Notes: generated from the sequence alone by a model not told the origin. A stretch of 64,000 bases of DNA from Alphaproteobacteria bacterium (GCA_016125405.1 WGLW01000006.1:124001-188000); one strand, 5' to 3'. Shown: positions 1 through 10,144, counted from the first letter of the stretch. Numbers and translations: made by a program.

Positions 1-495
1 AAGGAGCAGCGAGTTGGGCACCAGCACGTCAACATTGTCGTTGGTGAGGATGGTCGTGGCGCGGGCGCCGACCGTCTTGACCTCGCCGGTGACGCCAGTT
101 TCTATCTCGATGAAGTCGCCCACTTCGATGCTGCGGTCAAAGAGCAGGATCAGCCCGGCGACGAAGTCCCGGAAAACATCCTGAACACCGAGACCGACAC
201 CGATGCCGATCGCCCCGGCGAACAGCGACAGGCTCGAAAAATCGAGACCCATGGTCGAGGCGGCGACCAGTACGCCGATGAACACGATGATGTACCGGCC
301 AACCTGTCCGACCACATAGAAGGCAGGCGCGCTGACCTGCGGCGACCGCTCGCGCAGTCGGTCAACGAACTTCCGGAACAGCCAGGAAAGCGTCAGGGCG
401 CCGAGAAACACAGCTATGGCGATCAGCACCGAAGCGACCGTCACGTCGGTCCGGCCCAGCGCCCAGAGCTTGGTGTTAAGGATATCCAGGACCAT
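1..495 (-). CDS. MscS-family mechanosensitive channel, N-terminal part (runs off the window edge)
   Basis: Small-conductance mechanosensitive channel that would release solutes on hypo-osmotic shock, in the inner membrane. The 165 visible residues show two hydrophobic segments (about 15-35 and 55-75). A glycine-rich pore-helix region follows (SLFAGAIGIGVGLGVQDVFRDF, split here as SLFAGAIGIG then VGLGVQDVF). Next comes the start of the beta domain with FDRSIEVGDFIEI and a TILTNDNVDVLVPNS stretch, all typical of MscS. The ATG at 493-495 (complement) is the first sensible start. The C-terminal part lies before base 1. The gene is divergent from rpoN. Confidence 0.9.
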   Translation of the reverse strand, partial: MVLDILNTKLWALGRTDVTVASVLIAIAVFLGALTLSWLFRKFVDRLRERSPQVSAPAFYVVGQVGRYIIVFIGVLVAASTMGLDFSSLSLFAGAIGIGVGLGVQDVFRDFVAGLILLFDRSIEVGDFIEIETGVTGEVKTVGARATTILTNDNVDVLVPNSLLL

Positions 496-766
496 CGATT
501 TCCTGTCTCAGGCCGCCATGGCCCTCCGCCTTGTCACCGTCGAGAGACAATTTTCTACGCAAGTCTTGGTCCACATTTGCAGCAAAATCAAAGCTTGCGA
601 AGTGCGCCAGCCGCAAAAGACGAACGAAACGGCGCCCCTCGCTGGCGAAGTGGACACGTTGCTGATTAGATAATTTTAAGGACGGCGGGTTAATGTCGCG
701 TCTGAAAGGGTGTGGGCAGGGTGACCGGGCAGTTCCGGAAACGAATCAGCGCCCTTGGAGGTTCGT

Positions 767-2257
767 GTGGCGCTAGCGCATCGTCTTCAGCTGCGGCAGG
801 GGCAATCCCTCGTAATGACGCCGCAGTTGCAGCAGGCGATCAAGCTGCTGCAACTCTCCAACATCGAGCTTGAGGAGTATGTCGAAGCGGAGATCGAGCG
901 GAATCCGCTCCTCCAGCGCGGCGAGAAGCAGGACGGTCCCGAAGCGCCCGAAGCCGAGAAGGTTTCCGACAAGCGCGAGGAAATGCGGATGGATGATGCC
1001 GGTCAGGCCGCCGCCCGCGACGATCTCGATGCCCGAAACGACGACGTCTATGAAGCCGACAGCCCGTCGGAGGGCATGCAAGGCGGCCCGTCGGCCCAAC
1101 TCGACTGGTCCCGCACCGCTTCCGGCAAACAGCTCTCCGAAGATTTCGATCTTGAATCCATAACGGCCGACGAAAAGACCCTCCGCGATCACCTTGCCGA
1201 CCAGCTCACAATGGCGGGCCTTACCCCGGCCGATCAATTGATCGCGTCCCGGCTGATCGAGGAGACGGATGAGTCCGGCTTCATGCGCGGCGACCTGCAG
1301 GAAATTGCAGACGCACTCGGCACGGACATCGAGGATGTCGAAGCGGTCCTGGGCGTTTGTCAGGGCTTCGAGCCCACCGGCGTGATGGCGCGCAATCTTC
1401 AGGAATGTCTGGCGCTGCAACTGAAAGAGCGCGACCGGCTGGATCCGGCCATGCAGTGCCTGCTCGAAAATCTCGAGCTGGCGCAACGCCGTGACATGAA
1501 GCGGCTCTCCGAAGTCTGCAAGGTTGATCAGGCCGACGTGATCGACATGCTGAGCGAACTGCGCGCGCTAACCCCACGGCCCGGCGCGGCATTCGCCGGC
1601 GAGGCTGCGCCGACAGTAACCCCGGACGTTTTCGTACGCGAAATGCCGAACGGTTCCTATTCGGTCGAACTCAACGCCGACACACTGCCGCGGGTGCTGA
1701 TCGACCGGAGCTACTACGCCGAGGTTTCGGGCCTGGTGCGCAGCGAGACGGACAAGGCCTTCATCACCGAATGTCATGCATCGGCAAACTGGCTGATCAA
1801 GTCACTGGACCAGCGCGCCCGGACGATCCTCAAGGTCGCCAGTGAGATCATTCGCCAGCAGGACGGCTTTTTCGTGTCTGGCGTGCGCGCTCTGAGGCCG
1901 CTCAATCTCAAGACCGTGGCCGACGCTGTCGAAATGCACGAGTCCACCGTCAGCCGCGTCACGTCCAACAAATACATGGCGACGCCGCGCGGCGTGTTCG
2001 AGCTGAAATACTTCTTTTCGGCGTCAATTCCGTCCGTCCAGGGCGGTGAGGCGCATTCCGCAGAGGCGGTGCGTCACCGGATCAAGGACATGGTCGACCA
2101 GGAAGACAGCGAGAGCGTGCTTTCGGACGACCAGATCGTTGAGCGCCTGCGCGCATTCGGCATCGACATCGCCCGCCGCACGGTCGCCAAATACCGGGAG
2201 TCGCTGCGTATTCCTTCGTCTGTAGAACGCAGACGCATCTTCGCAGCAGGTTCCTGA
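767..2257 (+). CDS. rpoN: RNA polymerase sigma-54 factor
   Basis: Sigma-54 directs RNA polymerase to -24/-12 promoters that need AAA+ activators. The N-terminal Q-rich activator-interacting region (RQGQSLVMTPQLQQAIKLLQ) is clear. An acidic variable linker follows, then the core-binding domain. The C-terminal RpoN box ARRTVAKYRE lies at about residues 469-478 of 496. I choose the GTG at 767 because GGAGG at 757-761 is five bases upstream. A TTG at 755 would add four residues but has no ribosome-binding site. It is followed by hpf and ptsN, the usual rpoN neighbourhood. Confidence 0.96.
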   Translation: MALAHRLQLRQGQSLVMTPQLQQAIKLLQLSNIELEEYVEAEIERNPLLQRGEKQDGPEAPEAEKVSDKREEMRMDDAGQAAARDDLDARNDDVYEADSPSEGMQGGPSAQLDWSRTASGKQLSEDFDLESITADEKTLRDHLADQLTMAGLTPADQLIASRLIEETDESGFMRGDLQEIADALGTDIEDVEAVLGVCQGFEPTGVMARNLQECLALQLKERDRLDPAMQCLLENLELAQRRDMKRLSEVCKVDQADVIDMLSELRALTPRPGAAFAGEAAPTVTPDVFVREMPNGSYSVELNADTLPRVLIDRSYYAEVSGLVRSETDKAFITECHASANWLIKSLDQRARTILKVASEIIRQQDGFFVSGVRALRPLNLKTVADAVEMHESTVSRVTSNKYMATPRGVFELKYFFSASIPSVQGGEAHSAEAVRHRIKDMVDQEDSESVLSDDQIVERLRAFGIDIARRTVAKYRESLRIPSSVERRRIFAAGS

Positions 2258-2380
2258 CGCTAGGCTGACGGCCAGTGAATTCAAGCCGTTGACCTTGCGG
2301 TCGAGCAATCCCAAAGTCAGGTAGGAAGTCGGGCCAGCCCGAGAGCGCCATTGCGCCGGGCGCAGAACAGGAGCCTGCTC

Positions 2381-2959
2381 TTGGACGTCCAGATCGCCGG
2401 AAAAAAAATTGAAATTGGCGCCGCCATGCAGGAGCGAATATCGCTCGGCCTGGAGGAACGGGTATCGAAGTATTTCGACCGTACGGGCGAGGCGTTTGTA
2501 ACCGTCTCGAAGCCGGGCTGGGCCTTCTGTGTCGATTGCTCGATCCACCTGCCGTCCGGCGTCACGCTGCAGGCGCACGGTGAGGGCGAGGACCCTTATG
2601 CCGCTCTTGAACAGCTGCTGGACAAGATTGAAAAGCGCGTCCGGCGATACAAGAGCCGTTTGCGCAACCATCGCGCGAAGGATCCGCTGCCGGCCGAGAT
2701 CGGAACCGAGCGAATCATATTGGTCTCACCGACGGGTGAGGATGATGAAGACGATTCGGGCGTCGGCGACGCGCCGGCAATTGTCGCGGAATCGGACACC
2801 TCGATCCGCACGATGACCGTTTCAATGGCGGTCATGCAGCTCGAACTGGCGGAAAGTCCGGCACTCATGTTCCGCAACGCGGCGCATGGGGGCCTCAACA
2901 TGGTCTTTCGTCGCGCCGACGGTAACGTCGGATGGGTGGATCCTTCGAGCGACGGCTGA
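2381..2959 (+). CDS. hpf: Ribosome hibernation promoting factor, long form
   Basis: Binds the 30S subunit and dimerises ribosomes in stationary phase. The N-terminal S30AE domain (about 1-105; DVQIAGKKIEIGAAMQERI, alternating positive helix KIEKRVRRYKSRL) is joined by a Glu/Asp-rich linker to the C-terminal dimerisation domain (about 140-192, ending FRRADGNVGWVDPSSDG). That makes it the long type. The TTG at 2381 is the likely start: AGGAG at 2369-2373 sits seven bases upstream, and the protein then begins at the expected first strand. It lies between rpoN and ptsN. Confidence 0.93.
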   Translation: MDVQIAGKKIEIGAAMQERISLGLEERVSKYFDRTGEAFVTVSKPGWAFCVDCSIHLPSGVTLQAHGEGEDPYAALEQLLDKIEKRVRRYKSRLRNHRAKDPLPAEIGTERIILVSPTGEDDEDDSGVGDAPAIVAESDTSIRTMTVSMAVMQLELAESPALMFRNAAHGGLNMVFRRADGNVGWVDPSSDG

Positions 2960-3139
2960 TTTCTTGCAGGCGCCTTCAAAAGAATGTGCAACGCCGGTCG
3001 ACCCGGCCACCGTTTTGTCGCATGACCCCGCTAGAAGGGCGTGCGACGCGACCTACGTCGGGGTTCACAGGGGGCGAAACGGTAGAGTTATGCAAGCGAA
3101 GACCAATGCAATGCCGCAGACCGCCGGGGGGACGCGTTG

Positions 3140-3607
3140 ATGTCCGGCTTGGGCGATCTTCTCCTTCCCGACGTCATATTTCCTCGTGCAAAATGGCAGG
3201 GCCGCAAACAGGTTCTGGCCGAGATGTCCGAGGCGATGGCCAAGGCCACGGGCCTTGATCCCCGCGCCGTTCTTGAGGGCGTGCACGAGCGCGAGCGATT
3301 GGGCGCGACAGGCGTTGGGGAAGGTGTTGCAATTCCCCATGCCCGGCTGCCGGGTCTGACGCGCGTTGTGGGTGGCTTCGCCCGACTTGTTGAACCCGCC
3401 GATTTTGAGGCCCTGGACGAGCGCCGGGCCGACCTGATTTTCATGCTTCTCGCTCCGGCCGACGCGGGCGCAGATCACCTGCGTGCGCTGGCAAGGGTGT
3501 CGCGAAACTTTCGTCACGAGAGCCTGCGAGAGGGACTCCGCAGGGCGCAGACCACCGAAGCGGTTCTCGAAATACTCTGCCCTGACAAGTTCACTGACGC
3601 TGCCTAG
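3140..3607 (+). CDS. ptsN: PTS IIA-like nitrogen-regulatory protein (EIIA-Ntr)
   Basis: Phosphoryl acceptor of the regulatory nitrogen PTS. In relatives it modulates potassium transport and nitrogen and carbon signalling in the cytoplasm. It is a 155-residue single PTS_EIIA type-2 domain. The phosphorylatable histidine is His67 in VAIPHARL. A GGGGGGA stretch at 3126-3132 precedes the ATG at 3140. Third gene of the rpoN-hpf-ptsN cluster. Confidence 0.93.
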   Translation: MSGLGDLLLPDVIFPRAKWQGRKQVLAEMSEAMAKATGLDPRAVLEGVHERERLGATGVGEGVAIPHARLPGLTRVVGGFARLVEPADFEALDERRADLIFMLLAPADAGADHLRALARVSRNFRHESLREGLRRAQTTEAVLEILCPDKFTDAA

Positions 3608-3688
3608 CTACCGCCGCGCCGGCGATGAGCCGGCTGCGAGCGCCGGCCGGGTTTGTCCGTCGGATCGAAACGCCTGATTTGTGGAAGC

Positions 3689-3764
<76 letters not shown>

Positions 3765-3871
3765 GTTCCGCATCTCCGGACATCGGGCCCGGATCAGTGG
3801 TCGAGTTTTGGGAGCGCGTTGCTTATACCGCGCCCTCCATGGGATCAAGTCCGGCTCTTCACGAGCCGTTT

Positions 3872-4411
3872 CTATTCGTCCGGATCGTCGTCTTCGAGGT
3901 CGATGTCGTCGTCCTCGAAATCCTCGTCTTCGTCGATAACCGTCAGGCCGTCGTCCTCGTCGTCCTCGACTTCGACGTCGTCATCGTCTTCCTCGTCAGC
4001 GCTGAAGCCGCGCGCCGGCCGCTTCGTCTTCTTGGCGGTCGAGTCGTCCCCCTCTTCCTCTGCATCGGCGACTTCTTCCTCGTCGGCGAGGTCGACGGGC
4101 TCTTCAGCGTCCTCGTCTTCTTCCTCTTCGTCGTCATCGACATCTTCGTCTTCTTCATCGTCGTCGATATCTTCGTCGTCCTCGATATCGTCGTCTTCCT
4201 CGTCCTCGACTTCGGCCTTCTTGGTTTTGACAGGGGCGGCCGGCTTGGGCTTTTCCTTCGCCCGCTTGGGCTTGGCCGCTTCGACCACGACCGGATCGAA
4301 CGTCGTCCCGCACTTGGGACATGCGGCTGGCCGCTTGCCCAGGTCGTAGAATTTGGCCCCGCATTCGGGGCATGTGCGCTTTTCGCCGAGATCGGTGTTC
4401 GCCAAGGTCAT
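3872..4411 (-). CDS. TIGR02300-type acidic protein with two CxxC zinc-ribbon pairs
   Basis: An alphaproteobacterial protein of unknown function. The first 40 residues hold two CPxC pairs (TCPECGAKFYDLGKRPAACP, then CPKCG) that should bind zinc. A lysine/proline linker follows, then about 110 residues almost entirely Asp/Glu. Length 179. Family membership is recognised from the FYDLGKRPxxCPKCGT signature. The start is the ATG at 4409-4411 (complement), directly before MTLANTDLGEKRTCPECG. It is divergent from aroA and next to tRNA-Ala, a conserved alphaproteobacterial arrangement. Confidence 0.85.
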   Translation of the reverse strand: MTLANTDLGEKRTCPECGAKFYDLGKRPAACPKCGTTFDPVVVEAAKPKRAKEKPKPAAPVKTKKAEVEDEEDDDIEDDEDIDDDEEDEDVDDDEEEEDEDAEEPVDLADEEEVADAEEEGDDSTAKKTKRPARGFSADEEDDDDVEVEDDEDDGLTVIDEDEDFEDDDIDLEDDDPDE

Positions 4412-4526
4412 TCCCCATAACTCGGGTCGGGCGCTTGCCATGTTCGCGGACGGCTGTAAAGCGCTCTTGTTTCGGACCGTCCGGCCAGGCCCGGCCGGCG
4501 ATCCGACGGAGCCCAGATGTAGCCCA

Positions 4527-5867
4527 ATGCGCGCCAGTTCAAGACCCGTCGGCAGGCTCGGCGGCGCCATCCGCGCGCCGGGCGACAAATCATGCTCCCA
4601 CAGGGCCCTGATGATGGCCGGAGTGGCAGAGGGAACCTCGCGGATTACGGGGCTTCTTGAGGGTGAGGACGTGCTCGATACGGCCCGCGCCATCGGGGCG
4701 CTGGGCGCAGATGTGGAGCGGATCGGGCACGGCGAATGGCGGGTCGGTGGCGTGGGGCCGGCTGGATTTCGGTCCCCCCGGGGCGATCTCGATTTTGGCA
4801 ATTCCGGAACCGGCGTCCGGTTGATGATGGGCCTCATCGGCGGACACGACGTTTCCGTGCGCTGCGTCGGCGACGCCTCGCTGTCCGCCCGCCCGATGGA
4901 GCGCGTGCTGAAGCCTCTGCGGGAGATGGGCGTGCGGGCGGACACGGCGCCGGGCGGGACCCTTCCTGTTCGGCTGACCGGCGGCAACCTCAAGGCCATC
5001 CGGTATGCCCCGCCGGAAGCCTCCGCCCAGGTCAAATCGGCCATCCTGCTCGCGGGATTGCGCGCCAGCGGCGTCACCGTGGTGGAGGAGCGCGAAGCGA
5101 CCCGCGATCACACGGAGCGCATGCTGCGGGCCTTCGGCGTGACGGTCGGTGTGGAGCAACGGGCGGACGCCGGTCCAATCGTCTCCCTCCGGGGCGGCCA
5201 GGAACTTGTCGGCATGGAGGCCGCGGTCGCCGGGGATCCTTCATCCGCCGCTTTCGCCATCGCGGCCGGACTGATCGCTGGCGAAGGGGAGGTCGCCGTT
5301 TCGGGAATTCTCGACAATGCGACCCGGACGGGGCTCTTCGACGCCATTGCGGAAATGGGCGGCGATATCCGGCGCGAACCGGACGGACAGGCCACAGGAG
5401 AGGATACGGCTCGGGTGACCGTCCACGCTTCGCGCATGAAGGGCGTCCGTCTCGATCCGGCCCTTGTGCCGTCGATGATTGACGAGCTGCCAATCTTTGC
5501 CGTGCTCGCGGCCTTCGCCGAGGGCGACACATACGTCACTGGCGCGGCAGAACTTCGAGTCAAGGAAAGCGATCGCATCAAGGCCATCTGCGCCATGCTC
5601 TCGGTCAACGGCGTCGGGGTCGAGGAACTGCCCGACGGTTTCATCGTCCATGGCATGGGCCCGCGAGGTGTGCCGGGAGACGGCCTGGTGGAAGCGCGCC
5701 ACGACCACCGTATCGCCATGTCGGCTCTGGTCATGGGCAGCGCGGCGCGCGAACCGGTCGCCGTCGACAATGTGACCATGATCGCCACGTCCTATCCGGG
5801 CTTTTTCGGCCATATGGCGGACCTGGGCGCCGACATGACCCGGGCAGGGGAGCCGGGACCGCCATGA
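4527..5867 (+). CDS. aroA: 3-phosphoshikimate 1-carboxyvinyltransferase (EPSP synthase)
   Basis: Sixth step of the shikimate pathway: shikimate-3-phosphate plus PEP gives EPSP. 446 residues from the ATG at 4527, close to the usual length. Substrate motifs include PGDKSCSHR (residues 18-26), the NSGTGVR loop (from Asn92) and the C-terminal ARHDHRIAMS. At the position where glyphosate-tolerant class II enzymes carry Ala, this one has Gly (NSGTG). The ribosome-binding site is weak, so the start could be off by a few codons. The stop overlaps cmk by four bases (ATGA). Confidence 0.95.
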   Translation: MRASSRPVGRLGGAIRAPGDKSCSHRALMMAGVAEGTSRITGLLEGEDVLDTARAIGALGADVERIGHGEWRVGGVGPAGFRSPRGDLDFGNSGTGVRLMMGLIGGHDVSVRCVGDASLSARPMERVLKPLREMGVRADTAPGGTLPVRLTGGNLKAIRYAPPEASAQVKSAILLAGLRASGVTVVEEREATRDHTERMLRAFGVTVGVEQRADAGPIVSLRGGQELVGMEAAVAGDPSSAAFAIAAGLIAGEGEVAVSGILDNATRTGLFDAIAEMGGDIRREPDGQATGEDTARVTVHASRMKGVRLDPALVPSMIDELPIFAVLAAFAEGDTYVTGAAELRVKESDRIKAICAMLSVNGVGVEELPDGFIVHGMGPRGVPGDGLVEARHDHRIAMSALVMGSAAREPVAVDNVTMIATSYPGFFGHMADLGADMTRAGEPGPP

Positions 5868-6481
5868 TCATCGCAATCGACGGCACCACATCCTCAGGCA
5901 AAGGCACGCTAGCCAAGCGGCTCGCCGGTCATTTCGGATTGCCGCATCTGGATACCGGCCTGCTCTACCGCGCCGTGGCCGCAAAGGCGCTGCGGGAGGG
6001 CGCGGACGTGGCGGATGCGGAAACCTGTGGGCGTCTCGCGCTCGATCTCGACCTGACAGATTTCGATGAGCGCGAACTGCGCAGCTCGTCGATTGGCGCT
6101 GCTGCCTCCGTCGTCGCCTCGCACGGACAGGTCCGCCGCGCCCTGTTCGACATGCAACAGGCCTTTGCGCAACAGCCACAGGGGGCTGTGCTTGATGGAC
6201 GGGACATCGGAACGGTGATCGCCCCGCAAGCCGACCTGAAATTCTGGGTCGACGCCGATGTCGTGGTGCGCGCCGGCCGCCGCTACCGCGAACTTGCCGG
6301 CATGGGTGAGCCGGTGACGGAAGCGCAGGTTCTCTCGCAGCTCAGGGAGCGCGACCAGCGCGATTCCACCCGTGCGGACGCGCCGATGAAGGCTGCGGCT
6401 GACGCCTGCCGCATCGACACGACCGCCATGACGCCGGATGAGGTCTTCGCGGCGGCGCTGAACGCAGCCGGAGAACGGTGA
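5864..6481 (+). CDS. cmk: Cytidylate kinase
   Basis: Phosphorylates CMP and dCMP with ATP for nucleotide supply. 205 residues. The N-terminal P-loop is GTTSSGKGT, followed by LDTGLLYRAVA (CMP-binding). RDIGTV and the C-terminal RERDQRDSTRADAPM lid region match the family. It is translationally coupled to aroA by a four-base overlap. The aroA-cmk-rpsA order is common in proteobacteria, although here an opposing hydrolase gene separates cmk from rpsA. Confidence 0.95.
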   Translation: MIIAIDGTTSSGKGTLAKRLAGHFGLPHLDTGLLYRAVAAKALREGADVADAETCGRLALDLDLTDFDERELRSSSIGAAASVVASHGQVRRALFDMQQAFAQQPQGAVLDGRDIGTVIAPQADLKFWVDADVVVRAGRRYRELAGMGEPVTEAQVLSQLRERDQRDSTRADAPMKAAADACRIDTTAMTPDEVFAAALNAAGER

Positions 6482-6488
6482 CGATCGG

Positions 6489-7634
6489 CTAGGCGACCGC
6501 CGCCGCAACAATGTCCCGCGGCAGTTGCCCGGACATGCCCTCCAGCGTCGTGTTGGTCAGCGTTACGATGACGAGTTTGCGCACGGGCTCGACATACCAG
6601 TGATGGCCCCAGACCCCGCCCCAATACCAGGTGCCCGGCGAAACCGGTGAGCCGCTGGCCGCCGGGTTCAGCATGACTGCGCCACCGAAGCCGAAACCGG
6701 TCGAACCGGTCGGATCGAAGATCACGCGTTTGTCGCCGATCTGGTTGGCCATCATGGCCGCCGCCGTTGCGGGCGAGAGAATGTCGCCGCCGCCCGTGCG
6801 GATGGTTTCCAGGAACCGCGCCATGTCGTCGGCGCTGCCAGTCATTCCGGCGCCGCCAGACGGAAAGGACGTATCGTCGAAGGCCCGGCGCAGGTCGAAC
6901 GAGATGGGCGCCAGTTCCGGCAGGAAGGGCTGCTGGAACGTTTCAGGGATGCGAAGCGGTTCGGGCGTCGAATTGGAATAGGGGACAGCGAGCCGGTTAC
7001 GGTCGACGACATGGAAGGCCGTGTCCGCCATGCCAAGCGGCCCGGTCACCAGCTTCGCAACGATGTCTTGCAGGCTTGCCTTGCCGGCCTTCTCCATCGC
7101 GGCGCCAAGCACATCAATGGCGTTGGAATAGTACCAGGCCGCTCCAGGCGGAAACGTCAGCCCGGCCGCCACAAGCCGGCGCATTTCCTCGTCCATGGAA
7201 AGCCCGGGCTGGTCGGCGCCGGCCGAGACGCGATTCCGCTGATAGGGTCCGCCGGGCGGCTGCATGAAGTCGTAGGCGAGGCCCGACGTGTGGGTGAGCA
7301 GGTGGCGTATCGAAATCTCCGGCGACGACCCATCGGGAAGTTTCGGCGTGAATTCCGGCAGCCAGTCCGTCACCGGCGCGTCGAGCGTCAGATCGCCTGT
7401 CTCGATCATCCGCATCGCTGCAGCGGTCACGATCGGCTTGGTCAGCGAGGAATAGCGAAACAGCGTTTCTGGCGTCATGGGCGAAGCCGCCTCGCGGTCG
7501 GCCAACCCATAGGCCTTGCGATGGGCGACCTCGCCATCGCTCAGAATTACGGAGACCGCGCCGACAACGCGTTTTTCCGCAAGGGCGGCGGTCACGGCGG
7601 CGTCGATACGGGGCGAGATGGCTTGTGTGGCCAT
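6489..7634 (-). CDS. Serine hydrolase of the beta-lactamase class C / esterase fold
   Basis: 381 residues, no signal peptide, so probably a cytoplasmic esterase or peptidase rather than a true beta-lactamase. The catalytic S-x-x-K is Ser63-L-T-Lys66 in RYSSLTKP. The second motif is Tyr169-Ser-Asn171. The usual KTG is replaced by a WGHHWYVEP segment, as in EstB-like esterases. Start ATG at 7632-7634 (complement), with AAGGA upstream. It sits on the opposite strand between cmk and rpsA, so it is an insertion in an otherwise conserved cluster. Substrate unknown. Confidence 0.85.
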   Translation of the reverse strand: MATQAISPRIDAAVTAALAEKRVVGAVSVILSDGEVAHRKAYGLADREAASPMTPETLFRYSSLTKPIVTAAAMRMIETGDLTLDAPVTDWLPEFTPKLPDGSSPEISIRHLLTHTSGLAYDFMQPPGGPYQRNRVSAGADQPGLSMDEEMRRLVAAGLTFPPGAAWYYSNAIDVLGAAMEKAGKASLQDIVAKLVTGPLGMADTAFHVVDRNRLAVPYSNSTPEPLRIPETFQQPFLPELAPISFDLRRAFDDTSFPSGGAGMTGSADDMARFLETIRTGGGDILSPATAAAMMANQIGDKRVIFDPTGSTGFGFGGAVMLNPAASGSPVSPGTWYWGGVWGHHWYVEPVRKLVIVTLTNTTLEGMSGQLPRDIVAAAVA

Positions 7635-7939
7635 GATTGCGCGTCCTTCAGAGGCGATCGGCTGTCCAACATTGAAACGGAAGCTGGAAATGTCCAACTG
7701 CAATGGGCGGTATACCGGCCCCGGCCCAGCTTGACTTTGCGGGGGAGGGCGACCAAAACACCGCCTCCCGTCTGTGGAGAACCTTGCCGCCAGTCCGGTC
7801 CAGCCGGTTGGAGGCTGGGCGTATCGCCATTTCGTGTCGCCCATCCAGTCAGACGGACCAATCGATCTACGCCGCGCTGTGCGGCCAGTCCGCCGGATGA
7901 ACCGGTTGGCCCGTAACGACGAACCCTTTTGGAGCTTTG
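7635..7939. other. 305-base divergent intergenic region upstream of rpsA
   Basis: Lies between the starts of the serine hydrolase (complement) and rpsA (plus) and must hold both promoters. A TTGACT at 7731-7736 could be a -35 box for rpsA, but I see no good -10 at the right distance. No convincing gene, terminator or riboswitch. The ribosome-binding site GGAG of rpsA is at 7931-7934. Confidence 0.4.
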
Positions 7940-9628
7940 ATGACCGCCGTCGACATGAACCCGACTACCGAGGATTTCGCCGCCCTTTTCGCCGAGAGCT
8001 TTTCAGACAACCAGATGATGGAAGGCCGGGTCGTCCCCGCCACCGTCACAGCAGTGGCAGGCGACTTCGTCACCGTCGATGTTGGTCTCAAGACCGAAGG
8101 CCGGATTTCGGCCAAGGAATTCTCCCAGGACGAAAAACAGCCGGCCGTCGGCGATGTCGTCGACATCTACCTTGAGCGCATCGAGAACGCGCTCGGCGAC
8201 GCTGTCCTCTCCAGAGACAAGGCCCGCCGCGAAGAGGCCTGGACGCGCCTTGAGCGTCTCGCGGAGAAGAAAGAGACGGTGAAGGGCCAGATCGTCGGCC
8301 GTGTGAAAGGCGGCTTCACGGTCGACCTTGGCGGCGTCAACGCTTTCCTTCCTGGATCCCAGGTCGACATCCGCCCGATCCGCGACATCGGTCCGCTGAT
8401 GGGCCAGGCCCAGCCGTTCGCCGTGCTGAAGATGGATCGCCCGCGCGGCAACATCGTCGTCTCGCGTCGCGCCGTGCTCGAAGAGAGCCGCGCCGAGCAA
8501 CGTGCGGAAATCGTTGGCAACATGGCCGAGGGCGAACGTCGCCGCGGCGTCGTCAAGAACATCACCGATTACGGCGCCTTCGTGGACCTGGGCGGCATCG
8601 ATGGCCTGCTGCACGTCACTGACATGAGCTGGAAGCGCGTCTCGCACCCCAGCCAGGTCGTGGAAGTCGGCCAGGAAGTCGAAGTCCAGATCATCAAGAT
8701 CAACCCCGAAACCCAGCGCATCTCGCTCGGCATGAAGCAGCTGATGACCGATCCGTGGGATGGCGTCGCCGCGAAATACCCGATCGGCGCCAAGCTCAAG
8801 GGCCGGGTCACCAACATCACGGACTACGGCGCGTTTGTTGAGCTGGAAGACGGCGTCGAAGGCCTGATCCACGTCTCGGAAATGAGCTGGACAAAGAAGA
8901 ACGTTCACCCCGGCAAGATCATCGCCACCTCGCAGGAAGTGGATGTGATGGTGCTCGATGTGGACAGCGACAAGCGCCGAATCTCGCTCGGCCTCAAGCA
9001 GGTGATGAACAACCCTTGGGAAGCGTTCACCGCCGAGCATCCGGTTGGCACCGATGTCGAAGGCGAAGTCCGCGGTATCACCGAGTTCGGCATGTTTGTC
9101 GGCCTTGGGCCCGACCTCGACGGCATGGTCCACATCAACGACATCGACTGGAACACGCCGGGCGAAGAAGCCATCAAGGCTTACAACAAGGGCGATACAG
9201 TCAAGGCGCGCGTGCTCGATATCGACGTTGAGAAAGAGCGCATCTCGCTGGGCATCAAGCAACTCAGCCAGGATCCGGCCGAGTCGGTCGACCTGCGCAA
9301 GAACGCTGTTGTCACCACGACCGTCACCGAGATCACCTCGGGTGGCATCGAGGTCAGCATAGGCGATGGCGCGATGAAGGCGTTCATCCGCAAGGGCGAC
9401 CTGTCGCGCGATCGGTCCGAACAGCGTCCGGAGCGTTTCGCCGTCGGCGACAAGGTGGATGCGCTGGTCACCGCGTTTGACAAGTCGAGCCGCAAGGTTT
9501 CGCTGTCGATCAAGGCGCTGGAAGTGCGCGAGGAAAAAGCCGCCGTCGAGCAGTATGGCTCGGCCGACTCAGGCGCCTCGCTGGGCGACATTCTGGGCGC
9601 GGCCCTGGCGCAGAAAAAAGACGACTGA
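7940..9628 (+). CDS. rpsA: 30S ribosomal protein S1
   Basis: Binds mRNA leaders and delivers them to the 30S subunit. 562 residues with six S1 OB-fold repeats. The last four carry the classic GxVxxIxxYGAFVxL pattern (for example [19 protein letters not shown] and [19 protein letters not shown]). The start is the ATG at 7940 with GGAG five bases upstream. A downstream hairpin with a T-run ends the unit. Confidence 0.97.
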   Translation: MTAVDMNPTTEDFAALFAESFSDNQMMEGRVVPATVTAVAGDFVTVDVGLKTEGRISAKEFSQDEKQPAVGDVVDIYLERIENALGDAVLSRDKARREEAWTRLERLAEKKETVKGQIVGRVKGGFTVDLGGVNAFLPGSQVDIRPIRDIGPLMGQAQPFAVLKMDRPRGNIVVSRRAVLEESRAEQRAEIVGNMAEGERRRGVVKNITDYGAFVDLGGIDGLLHVTDMSWKRVSHPSQVVEVGQEVEVQIIKINPETQRISLGMKQLMTDPWDGVAAKYPIGAKLKGRVTNITDYGAFVELEDGVEGLIHVSEMSWTKKNVHPGKIIATSQEVDVMVLDVDSDKRRISLGLKQVMNNPWEAFTAEHPVGTDVEGEVRGITEFGMFVGLGPDLDGMVHINDIDWNTPGEEAIKAYNKGDTVKARVLDIDVEKERISLGIKQLSQDPAESVDLRKNAVVTTTVTEITSGGIEVSIGDGAMKAFIRKGDLSRDRSEQRPERFAVGDKVDALVTAFDKSSRKVSLSIKALEVREEKAAVEQYGSADSGASLGDILGAALAQKKDD

Positions 9629-9656
9629 ACGCCTCGTCTCATAAGGGTCAAACGAG

Positions 9657-9683
9657 CGCCCCCGCGAAAGCGGGGGCGTTTTG
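9657..9683 (+). terminator. Rho-independent terminator of rpsA
   Basis: Perfect nine-base-pair stem CGCCCCCGC (9657-9665) / GCGGGGGCG (9670-9678) with a GAAA tetraloop, followed directly by TTTT. It lies 29 bases after the rpsA stop. Confidence 0.92.
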
Positions 9684-9844
9684 TTGTCCGGGCTGCCGGC
9701 CATGGTTTCCGCATTCCTGATTGACCTGCTGCAATTGCGGGGCCTGCTCGAATTTCCGGCCTTTCGTCTCGCAGGCGAAGAATCTGGGCCCGAAATCGAC
9801 AAAAAACACTTGTCTTTACTGCCGCTAAGCGAGAGTTTGCGCTC

Positions 9845-10144
9845 ATGCTGCGCTCCGAATTGATCGCCAGGCTCGCTGAAGAGAACCCCGCCCTCAAGGC
9901 GCGGGAGATCGAAAAGATCGTCGATGTCATTTTCGACGAGATCGCTGCCGCATTGGAACGGGGCGACCGGGTTGAGTTGCGCGGGTTCGGCGCCTTCTCG
10001 GTCCGCAAGCGTGAGGCGCGCACAGGTCGCAACCCGCGTACGGGCGCACCTGTCGATGTCGGGGCCAAGCACGTGCCGTTCTTCAAGGCCGGCAAGGAAT
10101 TGCGGTCGCGCCTCAACAACGGTCACGATCCCGAAGACCGTTAA
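9845..10144 (+). CDS. ihfB: Integration host factor beta subunit
   Basis: DNA-bending subunit that pairs with IhfA, acting in sigma-54 activation, recombination and replication. 99 residues, one HU/IHF domain. [10 protein letters not shown] is the DNA-intercalating arm, followed by [13 protein letters not shown]. The start is ATG 9845. It has its own leader because a terminator separates it from rpsA. Synteny rpsA-ihfB supports IhfB over plain HU. Confidence 0.93.
   Translation: MLRSELIARLAEENPALKAREIEKIVDVIFDEIAAALERGDRVELRGFGAFSVRKREARTGRNPRTGAPVDVGAKHVPFFKAGKELRSRLNNGHDPEDR

Noticed and set aside
416-673. 85-codon frame overlapping the MscS start and the gap before rpoN
   Set aside because: No ribosome-binding site and no recognisable sequence; overlaps the MscS N-terminus antisense.
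6489-7634. True class C beta-lactamase linked to the BlaI system
   Set aside because: No signal peptide, no KTG motif and 34 kb away with no AACTA-N6-TAGTT site upstream.
8003-9262. 419-codon open frame antisense to rpsA
   Set aside because: Same shadow effect; sequence is His/Asp-rich and shows no family motif, while rpsA has six clear S1 repeats.
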